Part shown: positions 28,261 through 38,000 of the stretch, one piece after another
Numbering within the stretch: position 1 is the stretch's first letter
How the letters are laid out: each line of letters opens with the position of its first letter
NCBI RefSeq assembly: GCF_000210295.1
Contig: NC_026737.1
Span: 62,001-126,000 of the forward strand
Length of the DNA: 64,000 nucleotides
Source of the DNA: Trypanosoma brucei gambiense DAL972
Taxonomy: Eukaryota > Euglenozoa > Kinetoplastea > Trypanosomatida > Trypanosomatidae
Direction: 5' to 3'
Program-made: the position numbers and the translations under genes
The notes under the pieces: generated by a model
Seen by the model: the letters and a program-made list of their open reading frames with translations, nothing else
Told to the model about the DNA's origin: nothing
Database searches by the model: none

Positions 28261-30717
28261 TTATCGCCACAGTTGTCTCACACCTTTACGCATGGCAAAG
28301 TAGCGTGCCACAAGGGAAAGGACACCAAAGCTGCATGTAAGAGCTATCAGCAGAGTCTTGTTGAAATCACTGTTAAGGAGGTCAAACTCCTTTCCAGAAG
28401 AGGTGCGCACGTAAAAGAGGTCCATACCTGAAACGAGTACATGGCAGGAGCTTTCAAGATTTGTTGGTCGCGTTGCAATTAGAGTGGGACGTGCCGCTCG
28501 ATACCTGTGGGTAACTATAGCAGTGCTCGGAATGATCACATGTGTTAACTGCCCGGCGCCGTCACCTAAGGAAACCTGCCCACCAGCAAGTAGACGGTTA
28601 AGCCCCACGGAGGCAACCCTCCCGGACGTAAACACAAACAGAAGACTTTTTCGTGCGATGGCGCCGAAGGACGTCGTGACGCTCATTTTGGCAACCCCAC
28701 CGCCGTGCATACCGAGCACAGATCCTACCACAACAGGTGGCCATGTAGCACGGGAACTGAATACGCGCTTGTGCCGGGAGAAAAACGATGAGATCACCTG
28801 AGGTGGTGTGGCACCCGTATCCTTGAAAAGTACTGGGCCAACCTCGGTTTCAAACATCTCCCACACGCCAAGGGAATGGCGCATCTTTTCCACATCCATA
28901 AAGTGGTAAAGCACAGCGTGCTCCACAATGAGGATATGCACCGGTCCTTCTACATTTCGATGACGCATGGACGCAAGAACGCTTCCTGTGACAACATCGA
29001 CAGCTGTTACAACAAGAGTTGGCATCTCGTCGTCAACGGGCTCGTAGTACGCCACTGCGAGGACGTTGCGCGTTGGAAACTTGCGACGTACCTCCTCCAT
29101 ACCACTGCTTTTATTCGGAAACACACGAATATTATTCACCAATGAAGTGCGGAGTGCATCCTCACCCGTAGCAACGGCAATAATGGGAAATGGTAGTTGC
29201 ACGGTCCAGAGTGGCGTCACAGACGGAGATGATGAGGCTAGATAACCCTTGATGGTTCCCGTTGTCATATTCAAACTGAATACGTGCAACTTGGAATGGG
29301 GAATTTTTCCGTTCACCGCAAGCGAACGCTTGACGTCAAATGTAGGTGCAACAATCAGTGAGTCTTCGTGCTTTGTTGCCTCCACCACAGCACCGGTGAC
29401 GACATTTAAAATTACCCGAATCTTAACCACACCAAAAGAAGCGAATAAAGTAGCAGTATCCGCTCCGGATACCTCTAATTTTTCGAACGCTATATTCTCC
29501 ACGGAAGCGGCGGTTGTCATCTCCAGCACAGTTTTAGATACATCGACAAGCACCTTCATGTTACTTCCCATTTCTGCCAGAGGAATCATATATACTACGC
29601 CACGTGTAGAAATTCCCAAGGCTTCTTTTGACAAACCAAACCGATCTTCCTTCGATGAACTGTCAAGTACAACTACCGCCGCGAGTCTTGAAAGGCCTTC
29701 CCACCGTTCCCACTTCACCCCTCCGTTCTCTCGCACCACAACAAGATGGTCATTGGGTGCGCGAACGAGAGCCCATGCGCCGTCTCCATCGCCCTGCACA
29801 GCAAGAAGTATAGCGGGAGCACCTTTTGTCCCGCCCTTTAAAGGAACGTGAATACTCTTAGCAGGGAACTTAACCATGAAACCGTTGGGATCCGCCTGGC
29901 CGATTACGTATCCCTGAAACACGCCAGCCGGGTTTGTCATAACCGACGCAGCACAACCACTACAGTCAATTACTTCCTGTTCCACAGCGCCGTTTGTATC
30001 GCGTTGAGGGCCATGTCTTACAAGTGTTACCTTGTGTGAAGAATATGCAACTGCCTCAGCTGAAGAGGTAACGTCAATACCACCCACAGCATCAACGCCT
30101 GTAATTTCGACCGCACCCTTAAGGGAGTAGCGATCGGCAGATAACCGTCGCACCACCCAAAGGTGAGTGTCGCTAAGGCGTAGACCCTTCACGTCCTCCC
30201 CAATAGGAAATTGACCGACAGTCTTAACTTCTTCGTCATCAGAATTCATATCTAACTCGAAGATATGTGCGTTTTTACCGTCGAAGGCGGCAAATCTCGC
30301 CTTACTATTTGTGATGCTTTTACACGACTCCACGTCTGCGCCGGCTGGCAAGAGCAATTTGAAAGTGGTTTCTACTGCTCCAGTCCCTGCGTTAAGAACG
30401 TGCACTGCTCCTGACCGGGAGGAGACAAAGACAGAGCCACCAGTTACTCCAATGCACACACGTGGTTCGCTAAAAACTTTCCTCCACAGTAACTCTCCGC
30501 TGTCAAGGGAAAGTGCGGCAACCGCCCCCTGAGCAGACCTTATGTACACGTTGTTAAGTTTCAGCTTAGGATGCAGTGCGGCGCCCTCCACCTGGCCGAC
30601 AAAGCGCAAAATCCAGTCACGTAACCCCTGCTCATCTTCATGTATGGCTTGGATTGGAACAATGAGTCCACAAATGAGGCACAACTTGAGCAACAGAAAG
30701 TATAAAGTGGGCCGCAT
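28261..30717 (-). CDS. EMC1: ER membrane protein complex subunit 1
   Basis: The protein has 818 residues from ATG 30717. It has a cleavable-type signal peptide (hydrophobic at about 4-24, ending PIQA) and a large lumenal region built from PQQ-type beta-propeller repeats (AALSLDSGELLWRKV, VHVLNAGTGAVE). A single C-terminal membrane helix lies at about 788-808, with a short basic cytosolic tail ending RQLWR. The C-terminal stretch GMDLFYVRTSSGKEFDLL matches the conserved end of EMC1 (GLDITYTRVAPSKQFDVL in animals). EMC1 is the lumenal scaffold of the EMC insertase, which inserts tail-anchored and multipass proteins into the ER membrane. Human EMC1 is about 990 residues, so this one is compact. 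The acceptor AG at 30920-30921 suggests a ~200-nt 5' UTR. Confidence 0.93.
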   Translation of the reverse strand: MRPTLYFLLLKLCLICGLIVPIQAIHEDEQGLRDWILRFVGQVEGAALHPKLKLNNVYIRSAQGAVAALSLDSGELLWRKVFSEPRVCIGVTGGSVFVSSRSGAVHVLNAGTGAVETTFKLLLPAGADVESCKSITNSKARFAAFDGKNAHIFELDMNSDDEEVKTVGQFPIGEDVKGLRLSDTHLWVVRRLSADRYSLKGAVEITGVDAVGGIDVTSSAEAVAYSSHKVTLVRHGPQRDTNGAVEQEVIDCSGCAASVMTNPAGVFQGYVIGQADPNGFMVKFPAKSIHVPLKGGTKGAPAILLAVQGDGDGAWALVRAPNDHLVVVRENGGVKWERWEGLSRLAAVVVLDSSSKEDRFGLSKEALGISTRGVVYMIPLAEMGSNMKVLVDVSKTVLEMTTAASVENIAFEKLEVSGADTATLFASFGVVKIRVILNVVTGAVVEATKHEDSLIVAPTFDVKRSLAVNGKIPHSKLHVFSLNMTTGTIKGYLASSSPSVTPLWTVQLPFPIIAVATGEDALRTSLVNNIRVFPNKSSGMEEVRRKFPTRNVLAVAYYEPVDDEMPTLVVTAVDVVTGSVLASMRHRNVEGPVHILIVEHAVLYHFMDVEKMRHSLGVWEMFETEVGPVLFKDTGATPPQVISSFFSRHKRVFSSRATWPPVVVGSVLGMHGGGVAKMSVTTSFGAIARKSLLFVFTSGRVASVGLNRLLAGGQVSLGDGAGQLTHVIIPSTAIVTHRYRAARPTLIATRPTNLESSCHVLVSGMDLFYVRTSSGKEFDLLNSDFNKTLLIALTCSFGVLSLVARYFAMRKGVRQLWR

Positions 30718-31218
30718 CGCGTTTTGGGTCCCCTCTTCTCTCTCCTATTCTCTCGTATCCCCTTTGTTTTTGTTGTAAGTCTTTTTTTTTTCACCCTCAC
30801 TCTCTTCTTTTTTGGTTACCCCAATTTTTCTTTTTTTCTTTTACGTGTCGCTCCCCTTCTACACCTCCGTTCCAATAACCTTTCGGTATCAGCTGTGACA
30901 ATTACGTTCCTTGATGATGCTACAGTGAAACAATACCAAAAAGAAAAAAATATTCACAACAAAATAACAATAGGGAAAGAGTGCATTAATTTAAAAAGTG
31001 GACAAACAATCCTTACACGTCCCTTACGGCAATCCCTTAGAACACGCAACTGATAAAGAAAAGGAAAAGTGTGACAAACGATGTAAACAGCCTGAGACAG
31101 TAAGTCCAACGAATGGCTCCAATTCTTTTTCCTCCCTTCAATAGTAATAACAAACGGCCCCTTTTTTTCATTTTTTAGGTGCCCCCGCTGCTCCGTTACG
31201 CTACATTTAAAAACAAAA
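30718..31218. other. Intergenic region
   Basis: The EMC1 5' flank: a minus-strand pyrimidine run at about 30937-30950, then AG at 30920-30921. The plus strand at 30720-30860 is strongly pyrimidine-rich, the wrong orientation for a splice signal on the coding strand. No gene is seen. Confidence 0.5.
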
Positions 31219-32172
31219 CTATTCCTCCCCACCTGTTGTCTCACCTAACAATTCCATCGCCTCGAGTAGAGTACGAGTGACAGCAGGTCCCTGAGTGCTA
31301 AGACCACTGATCCCGCCGCTGCGGTCACCCTCGAATAGTACAAATTTGGCTTTGGGAAAATGCTTCATAAAATCGCTCTTCGCCTCTCCTGAGAACTCCT
31401 CCGAGCCGCACTGAATGACTGTCACGGGTTTTGTGAAAATATTTTCCGGTCCCACATCGCTAAACCCACATAATGGCCCACGAAACTGAAACAACGTCTC
31501 GTTGAACTTAAATCCCACAGTTCCCTCCCGCTGCTCCACAGTCGAAAGAATAAGTGCCCTCTCCGCCTCATTAGGCACTCTTTTGTGCAAATGATGTTCG
31601 AGATCTGCGACGGAACTTATTTCTTTCGGGATATCTGAAATAAAAGAGGGAAGGGAGTAACGTGCCGGCTCACATGCCAGCAGATCTGATGGCCCATTTA
31701 CAATAAGCACAAGGGAATCGATACCTGATTCAGGAGAGTGCAGTGCAGCCTGGCATGCGACAAGCGCACCAAACCCAATTCCAACCAACTTGGCATCCGC
31801 ACGCAAGACTTGCTGTTGCAGAAGCATAATATCAGCTACACACGCCATTGTGAAGGCACGCCCTTCTTCGGGGCAGGGAAGTGATTTGGAATGGTTATGT
31901 CCCCGAAAGTCCACAGCAAATAACTCCAGTGGTACAAGTGGTGTAAGACCCGAACACGGTAATCTCCCGAGACTCTCATGCAAAAGCATTTGCCAGTAAG
32001 CAGAACTGCCGAACAGATCATGCAGAAGAATTGCTTTACTGGGCTTCCGGGAGTCGAGGTGCCACTTGAAGGTTGAAAGCCCATAATTCACCGGAAAGGG
32101 TCTTTCTTTAATTGGCAATGGTGCAGAAGCAGCAACGTGGCCCCTCGAAAGCATGCGATTGATTACATTCAT
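31219..32172 (-). CDS. Alpha/beta-hydrolase-fold protein lacking catalytic residues (ABHD11/Imo32-like)
   Basis: The protein has 317 residues from ATG 32172; the longer open frame starts with TTG at 32211. The fold markers are clear: LLHDLFGSSAYW near 50-60 (the HG oxyanion-type loop), FAVDFRGHNHS near 85-95, and the nucleophile elbow LVGIGFGALVA near 129-138. The elbow consensus is G-x-S-x-G, but here it reads G-I-G-F-G, so Gly replaces the Ser nucleophile. The usual C-terminal catalytic His region reads FEGDRSGGISG with no His. The protein is therefore probably a non-enzymatic scaffold or a co-opted subunit. The general layout is closest to ABHD11-type mitochondrial hydrolases, and the N-terminus (MNVINRMLSRGH) could be a weak mitochondrial targeting peptide. 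Confidence 0.82.
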   Translation of the reverse strand: MNVINRMLSRGHVAASAPLPIKERPFPVNYGLSTFKWHLDSRKPSKAILLHDLFGSSAYWQMLLHESLGRLPCSGLTPLVPLELFAVDFRGHNHSKSLPCPEEGRAFTMACVADIMLLQQQVLRADAKLVGIGFGALVACQAALHSPESGIDSLVLIVNGPSDLLACEPARYSLPSFISDIPKEISSVADLEHHLHKRVPNEAERALILSTVEQREGTVGFKFNETLFQFRGPLCGFSDVGPENIFTKPVTVIQCGSEEFSGEAKSDFMKHFPKAKFVLFEGDRSGGISGLSTQGPAVTRTLLEAMELLGETTGGEE

Positions 32173-33156
32173 GTTGTACGACTCGCAGCTGCTAAATCTT
32201 GGACCAAACAAGATTAATTGTTGGAATGGTGCTTCCCAATTATTCTGTTTTCTTTTCTCGAAAATCCAGCCGATGACACAACAACTCTACTTGCAACCCT
32301 CTCGGTACACAGAACCAAACTCGTCCCCCTTTCCTTGTACCCCTTGTTGATCTCAACAATTGTTGCAAATTATAAAAGTGAAATAAAAAGTAAAAAAAAC
32401 ATAACGCCTCAAAAAGATTAACGGAAATTTGTTTCGCATTCAAACGTAAAACGCAAACGCAGAAGTTAAAAATGTGGAGGAAGAAAGAGGAGGAAAAAAA
32501 AAAACGAGCAAACTTAAAACGCAACAGTGAAGTGGGTGCTACTAGTAGTTAACCCGTGATTCTGCCCGCACACGCGAATGGGCATACCTATCCCCACATC
32601 CTAACCAGCACTGAGTGCTTAAACTGTGGGTAAATTCAAAAAAGAAAGAAAGAAGCATAACCAAAAAAAAGTGAAAGGAGTCTCTTTTATACCAACGACC
32701 CGCAACACGCCAACAGGTATTGGTTATTCTCATGGAACTTTCTCCCACACTCTTGCATGCACGTCACATCCTCCTTTTGAATATCCTCTAACCCCCTGTC
32801 ACCTCCAACCACAAAATAACATCCGAAATCTAATGTGAATGAGCCGGAACCTTCGCTCCAGAAAAGGGGGCTGAACGGATTTTCCTTCCAGAGACAACTA
32901 AAAGCCTCAACAATGCAACGCGCTTGCGAGAAGCATGAGGAAGGAGGAGAGTTTTTTTTCCCCTGTGAAAAGCGCCCCGTGTCGACGAAACACTGCAACG
33001 CTAAAAATAAAAAAAAAACGCCCTCGTATAAATAAATACAAAATACAATACACACGCAAGCTTTCGCATCGCGGGCCCAGGAAACGTTTTCGGAAAGTTT
33101 ATTGCGCAACTATATGCAGCATTCCACCACCCGCCTTCTTTTTTCTTTTATAATTC
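32173..33156. other. About 1-kb intergenic region, no credible gene
   Basis: One plausible splice signal for the hydrolase-like gene is the pyrimidine run at 32377-32398 with AG at 32352-32353. Further A/G-rich plus-strand runs occur near 32480-32508. The 140-codon minus-strand frame at 32687-33109 starts from TTG and has an unconvincing Cys/Phe-rich composition. Confidence 0.5.
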
Positions 33157-34572
33157 TCACTGAGAACCCTCCTCCTGCGGAAAAGTTGGAACCGTCAGTG
33201 CCGAACTGATCTGCAAAATGCGCGCACTCCAACCTTCATCGATGAAAAGAAATGTACCTATCCTTCCAAGCTTATGGGCAACAGCAGCCAACACTTGCGC
33301 TTGGTGTGGAATGCAGAACTTTTCGTATTGCTCAGTAAACCGTGTGTATCCATCCGCGACACGTTGTTTTAATGATTCCCGATGCGCCTCCCCTTCGGTA
33401 TCGTCCCTCCCGGGGGCAGGTTGGGCTAAAGCGTTTGATTCCATCTTTTTGAGCTGCGTAGCAGCATTGATGCAGGAAATTGAAAGATGGGAAGCAAACC
33501 AAAGCAAATCGCCAACCTCCCTCAAGCCTTCAGCCTCTTCCTTTTTGCTCAGATACATGAGATGGGAATCAATTTGTTCTGTTATTGCATGAAGGGCTAA
33601 CATTACCGGGTCGCTCACACCCGATGACGGATATCTGAGGTCGGCTACAGGGACACGGGACATCCCTCCCTCACGATCGTTCCACTCAATTACCGCCGTG
33701 TTCCGATCTATGCTCTTCACCACACCCTCACGCCCACCATTTGCCTCATACCGAACGAAACATCCCTCGTGACATGCAGCGGCGGGAAGGGGAGCTCCAG
33801 CCGTCCGCTTGCATATATTCCGAGTACTTCTCCGTTTGGATGGTTCACCTACAAACCGCCTTGTCATTTTTTCCACGACGGCGCCGCACATCTGTAGAAG
33901 CCGCACCATTTCGCCATGTTGCACGAGGATGGAGCTAAGACGGGAAGAGACGGGACCTTCTTGTTCCCGCACCATCGCGAAACTGCTTAGTTTTCCAAGG
34001 AGGCCCAAACACTTCATTTTCACAATAGAAAGTAGAGAATTTTTCCTGGCTGCCTCCCACGAATCGCGGAACTTTCTCCATCCGTCTTCGTCAAGCGTCG
34101 TGAAAGCCTTCATTAACTCACATTCATGAATCGCACCGATATGGGATATGGCATTAAGAGTCAGTTGAAGTCGCCTTAGCCGTTGTCTTACCAGTGAGTT
34201 CTTCTTCGCGTCAAGTCCACTCACACCGTCAAAATGCGCTGTAAGTTTGTCGATCGTCCCATTGACTTCCTTCTCTGGAATGGGTGGAAAGATTATACCT
34301 GGAAACTCTGTCAGCATCTGGGTAGCAAACCACTCAAAATCGGAATAACGATGCCATGTGCAATAGTCGATGTAGCCATCGCCTTTAATAAAGTTGCTCT
34401 GCGTACTGTTTGGGAAAATGAGAGGCGGATTCTGGTAACTTTCCAGAAAGCTGCGCGTCATCATTTTATACGTCCAGTGAGAAAAGAAGAGGACCTTATC
34501 ATTCTCAGCGAACACGCGCTCCGCATTTGCAACATAGAACTCCAGCGGTGGCTGAGCGGGGTTTTCGGACAT
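33157..34572 (-). CDS. PX-domain sorting nexin with a C-terminal helical (BAR-like) region
   Basis: The protein has 471 residues from ATG 34572 (a longer frame begins with TTG at 34608). The PX domain spans about 10-160 and contains RYSDFEWF at 75-82 with the phosphoinositide-binding Arg, the proline loop IFPPIPEKE at about 94-102, and the basic helix RQRLRRLQLTLN at about 129-140. The remainder is mostly helical, as in SNX-BAR proteins. It is interrupted near 275-320 by a beta-rich insertion (CFVRYEANGGREGVV, TAVIEWND, VPVADLRY) that resembles a small SH3/Tudor-like barrel. Sorting nexins bind PI3P on endosomes and act in retromer-type recycling. The acceptor AG at 34577-34578 lies almost on the start codon, giving a 5' UTR of about 4 nt. 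Confidence 0.85.
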   Translation of the reverse strand: MSENPAQPPLEFYVANAERVFAENDKVLFFSHWTYKMMTRSFLESYQNPPLIFPNSTQSNFIKGDGYIDYCTWHRYSDFEWFATQMLTEFPGIIFPPIPEKEVNGTIDKLTAHFDGVSGLDAKKNSLVRQRLRRLQLTLNAISHIGAIHECELMKAFTTLDEDGWRKFRDSWEAARKNSLLSIVKMKCLGLLGKLSSFAMVREQEGPVSSRLSSILVQHGEMVRLLQMCGAVVEKMTRRFVGEPSKRRSTRNICKRTAGAPLPAAACHEGCFVRYEANGGREGVVKSIDRNTAVIEWNDREGGMSRVPVADLRYPSSGVSDPVMLALHAITEQIDSHLMYLSKKEEAEGLREVGDLLWFASHLSISCINAATQLKKMESNALAQPAPGRDDTEGEAHRESLKQRVADGYTRFTEQYEKFCIPHQAQVLAAVAHKLGRIGTFLFIDEGWSARILQISSALTVPTFPQEEGSQ

Positions 34573-35023
34573 TGCTCTTTGTTCAAGTTGTGAATGAGAG
34601 TGCGGCAAGGGGAGAACAAGAAAAAAAAAATGGGTTGGCGTGAGGAAAAAACAAAAACGAGTACAAGCCCTACGTTCGGTGCCGTTTCGTCTCCACTCCG
34701 TTCTCCCTTTCTATGAGTCCATCCACCTTTATCACGGGAGTCACGGCCTCATATACAATTGGACCATACCTGACACCTCGGGACTGCAGAACCACGGACA
34801 CTTGTCGACAGTTTACATAAACACAACTGAGAGCAACATTGCCACAGCAGGTGGAGTACGAATTCGGTAAGTCCCCTGGACTCTCAACATAACAAGTACA
34901 GAGGTATCTCCCTCCTCCCCCCCCCCAAAAAAAAAAAAAATAATGATAATAATAATACAACTTCCCCACAACACAGCGACAATAATAAAAGTAAAGCATA
35001 TAAAATTAGAAGACTTTGAAATG
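34573..35023. other. Intergenic region
   Basis: The 5' flank of the sorting nexin: pyrimidine tract (minus) at about 34609-34632, first AG at 34577-34578. A C-run followed by an A-run of about 14 lies near 34917-34940, then AAT repeats. No gene is seen. Confidence 0.5.
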
Positions 35024-38000
35024 TTACTTTGCCTTCACATTATGATGGATCACACCATATGAAATATGCAATTGGGTACTGGGGCCCGCCGCGTCTCCGT
35101 TCGAGCCCTTGACAGCCTCCGCAAGTGCCTTTCCGCCGCCTCCACCAACAAAAGACAAACACCTCTTGCTAAACACATTACATTCACTCGCTGTAAGGGT
35201 AAAGATATTGCTCAATACGTGATGTACTCCACGCGCGAGGAGGAGGATCGAAACAACGTAATTCTTCTCGTAAAAAAAGTCCATGTAAGCCCTGCACGTG
35301 TCACACCCTTGCTCACGACAGTATGACGCGTCATTGGTGGCCATGGCTATGAGTACTGTTTGAAGATGATCTAGAGAGAGCTCGGCAATGACGGAGGGCT
35401 TGATAATGTCAGAGAAGGACCCACATGCACTCACCAAAACATTGGCATAAGCCTTGTTAGCAAAAATACGATGCACATAGGCTAGAGATGGCCTGCTTGA
35501 AGAGCCCTGCCCATCCTTGACGAAGGTAACGATTTCAGCGTTAGACGTTTTCGTTCGTCCTCCACCAAAGATATACTGCAGCGCTTCCTCGTTCTCGCCA
35601 AACGGATCAATAATATAGGCCACTCCGTTTGATTGAGGCTTCCCTGTACGCAACGCCGTCTTCTGCCGTAAGTTTAAAACTGATAACTCTCTGTGAACGG
35701 CCATAAAAGACGAAAGCTCAGGAAGCTGCTCGAAGGGAAGTGGCTGAAGGATGGGATCCAGGCAGAGATATAGGCTGCATGATGCCGCTCGTTGAGATGA
35801 GAATAAATCACTGAAGTCCCCAAGCAAAGGAAATACCACTGTCCTCACCTTCTCGAGGTACGAGTGAAAAACCGACCCCCACTTCGCATCAGGAGACCGC
35901 TCACCGGCAGAAGGTCCGGCGGCTACTTCTACTTTCTTGAGACGCTTAAGTTCCTCAATCTGAGATGTACACTCACGGAGAGCCCCCATGTCCAACTCCG
36001 CCCGTCGGGAACACACCTCACCGTCCTGTCTTCGAAAAGCCACTAGGAAGTACGATGTGGTTCCCTCGCGCACAGCACTGAGGGTGCATATGTCCGACAG
36101 CAGAGGGTCAGCCTTATTAGGCTCCGCCGGCCATGCTCCCACAAGGTCAAAACGCCTCCACATGCTAGAAATCTCCATGAGATTGTTCCGCATGGAATCA
36201 AAAGCTTTGGTGTTGACCAGGTGGGGCGCATCCATCTTTGTCTTGTTTACCAAACGAATAAGTTCAGCCTCAGGTGTGGTGTGAGTCAAAGAAGTGACAA
36301 GATCGCTCACAAAACCGTACATAGCCGCCGTTTCCGCGTACTCGATGGCCGTTCCAGCAGCGTTAAAGTTACCAGACAACATAAAATTGTGAGCCAAATA
36401 AATGTAACATTTCGCCATTTGTTTGTACTCAAACATGTGTCTCGCTTGCCGAACAGCTGCGAGCAGAAGCATCTGCAAGTTACTATTAATTTCTATCCAT
36501 GTGTTCGCAGCAAGGCGATTTGGATCTTCAACATGAATACTAGCGAGTTTCGCACCGCGGCGTTCCGCTACCGACATCCTCCGAGGAACTGATGGGTGTG
36601 GTACAGAAATCGTGATTTTTGACCACTGTGCCGTTAGAAATGCGTTCTCGCGTTCATTTACGTCCCCACTGAAAGTAGTGTTTACTGAAGCCTCTGGACA
36701 TTCCATCGCTCTGGTAGCCGCCGTAAGCCTCCGGCGAAACTCACTTAGTGCAGCGATGATGCTGGCTTCCATTTGAACAGAAGATACGGTGCCAACACCA
36801 CCCATCGCACGATAGAGCAAGGCTTCAATGTGTGGCGTAGAAGTGTTGACCATATAGTTAAGTGGAATACCGAAGTGACTTAGGGAACTCGCAACCTCAT
36901 TATCATGACCACAAATCCCCTCCTGTGAGGGTAAAGCCGCATTAGCGCTATCGTTAAGCATCCTACTCTGCTCGTAGAGAGCGGGGTCACGCATGTAACT
37001 GGCAACATAGCCCTCCAACTCCACCGGTCCCCCAGTGGGAATGCCCAGGTCCGCGACCGACAGCGCGCTGAAACGTTGTGATATAAAGTTCTTCAGCAAC
37101 TTCCGTTCCAAGCAGTTGCGTGCACACATTACTAAAACCTCATCGTACGCCGCTGCCGCGGAAGGACACGTGGTAACGTCACCCCCCAGAGCTAAGACTG
37201 GAACGACAGCGTTGACCTCGCTCTGTAACATGTCTGCCACTTTAAGGATCTCAGAGTACTCATTGAACAATCGCTCGGGTAACGCTTTGTCCACATCCCC
37301 CTTCCCAGTTGCCAGCACGTCATCCACGCACGGCCGCAAAATCTGACGCACCCGAAGCGACACCAGTCGACTCTTCCAATCCGCGTATTGGTCCAGCTGC
37401 GAGCAAACTTCATCAAGCAATCCCTTCACATCACCCTCTCGGGGCCCTCCAGGAAATAGTGTGTCAAAGGGCCGACGAAGAAATGCAACAAACCGAGGGG
37501 CGCACCTCTGTAGAAGAACCTTATGGCACATTTCGGTTGTGTCCTTCTCGATGTCACCTTCACCAACTTCTTCAAGGCGCCACAGCAACCGCGTCAAAAG
37601 CTGGCGTACGAAAGCTACGGCCTCGGCGACCTTATCACAAGACAGGAAACCGTCGATATGCACCAATTGCAGTTCCGTCCACGCAGCAACCGTGAGTGAA
37701 GTGGGAAGCCCCGTTCCTTCCCCATCACCCATATCTTCAGTTTTTGTGTCTTCTTCAGTACTGTCCTCCGCACTCGCTTCCTCACTTGTAGGGGGGTCCC
37801 ATCGACCCCGAAGAATACTAGCACGAGCCTCCAGCAGATGACACCGTGCCAACGCACCTCTATCTCCCGTCCGAGAAGCACACTGTTTTACCTTTGCCTT
37901 CCACAGTAAAGCTTCTTGCACGCGACCAAGGGTAAAAAGGTCTTCGGCTTCACTCAGAATAAACCGATGTGTACTCCCAACAAAGTTGCTGAAATCTAAT

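Noticed and set aside
30720..30860. Strong plus-strand pyrimidine tract as a splice signal for a plus-strand gene
   Set aside because: No plus-strand coding region follows it.
32687..33109. 140-codon minus-strand frame
   Set aside because: Begins with TTG and has no recognisable domain; it lies in an ordinary spacer.
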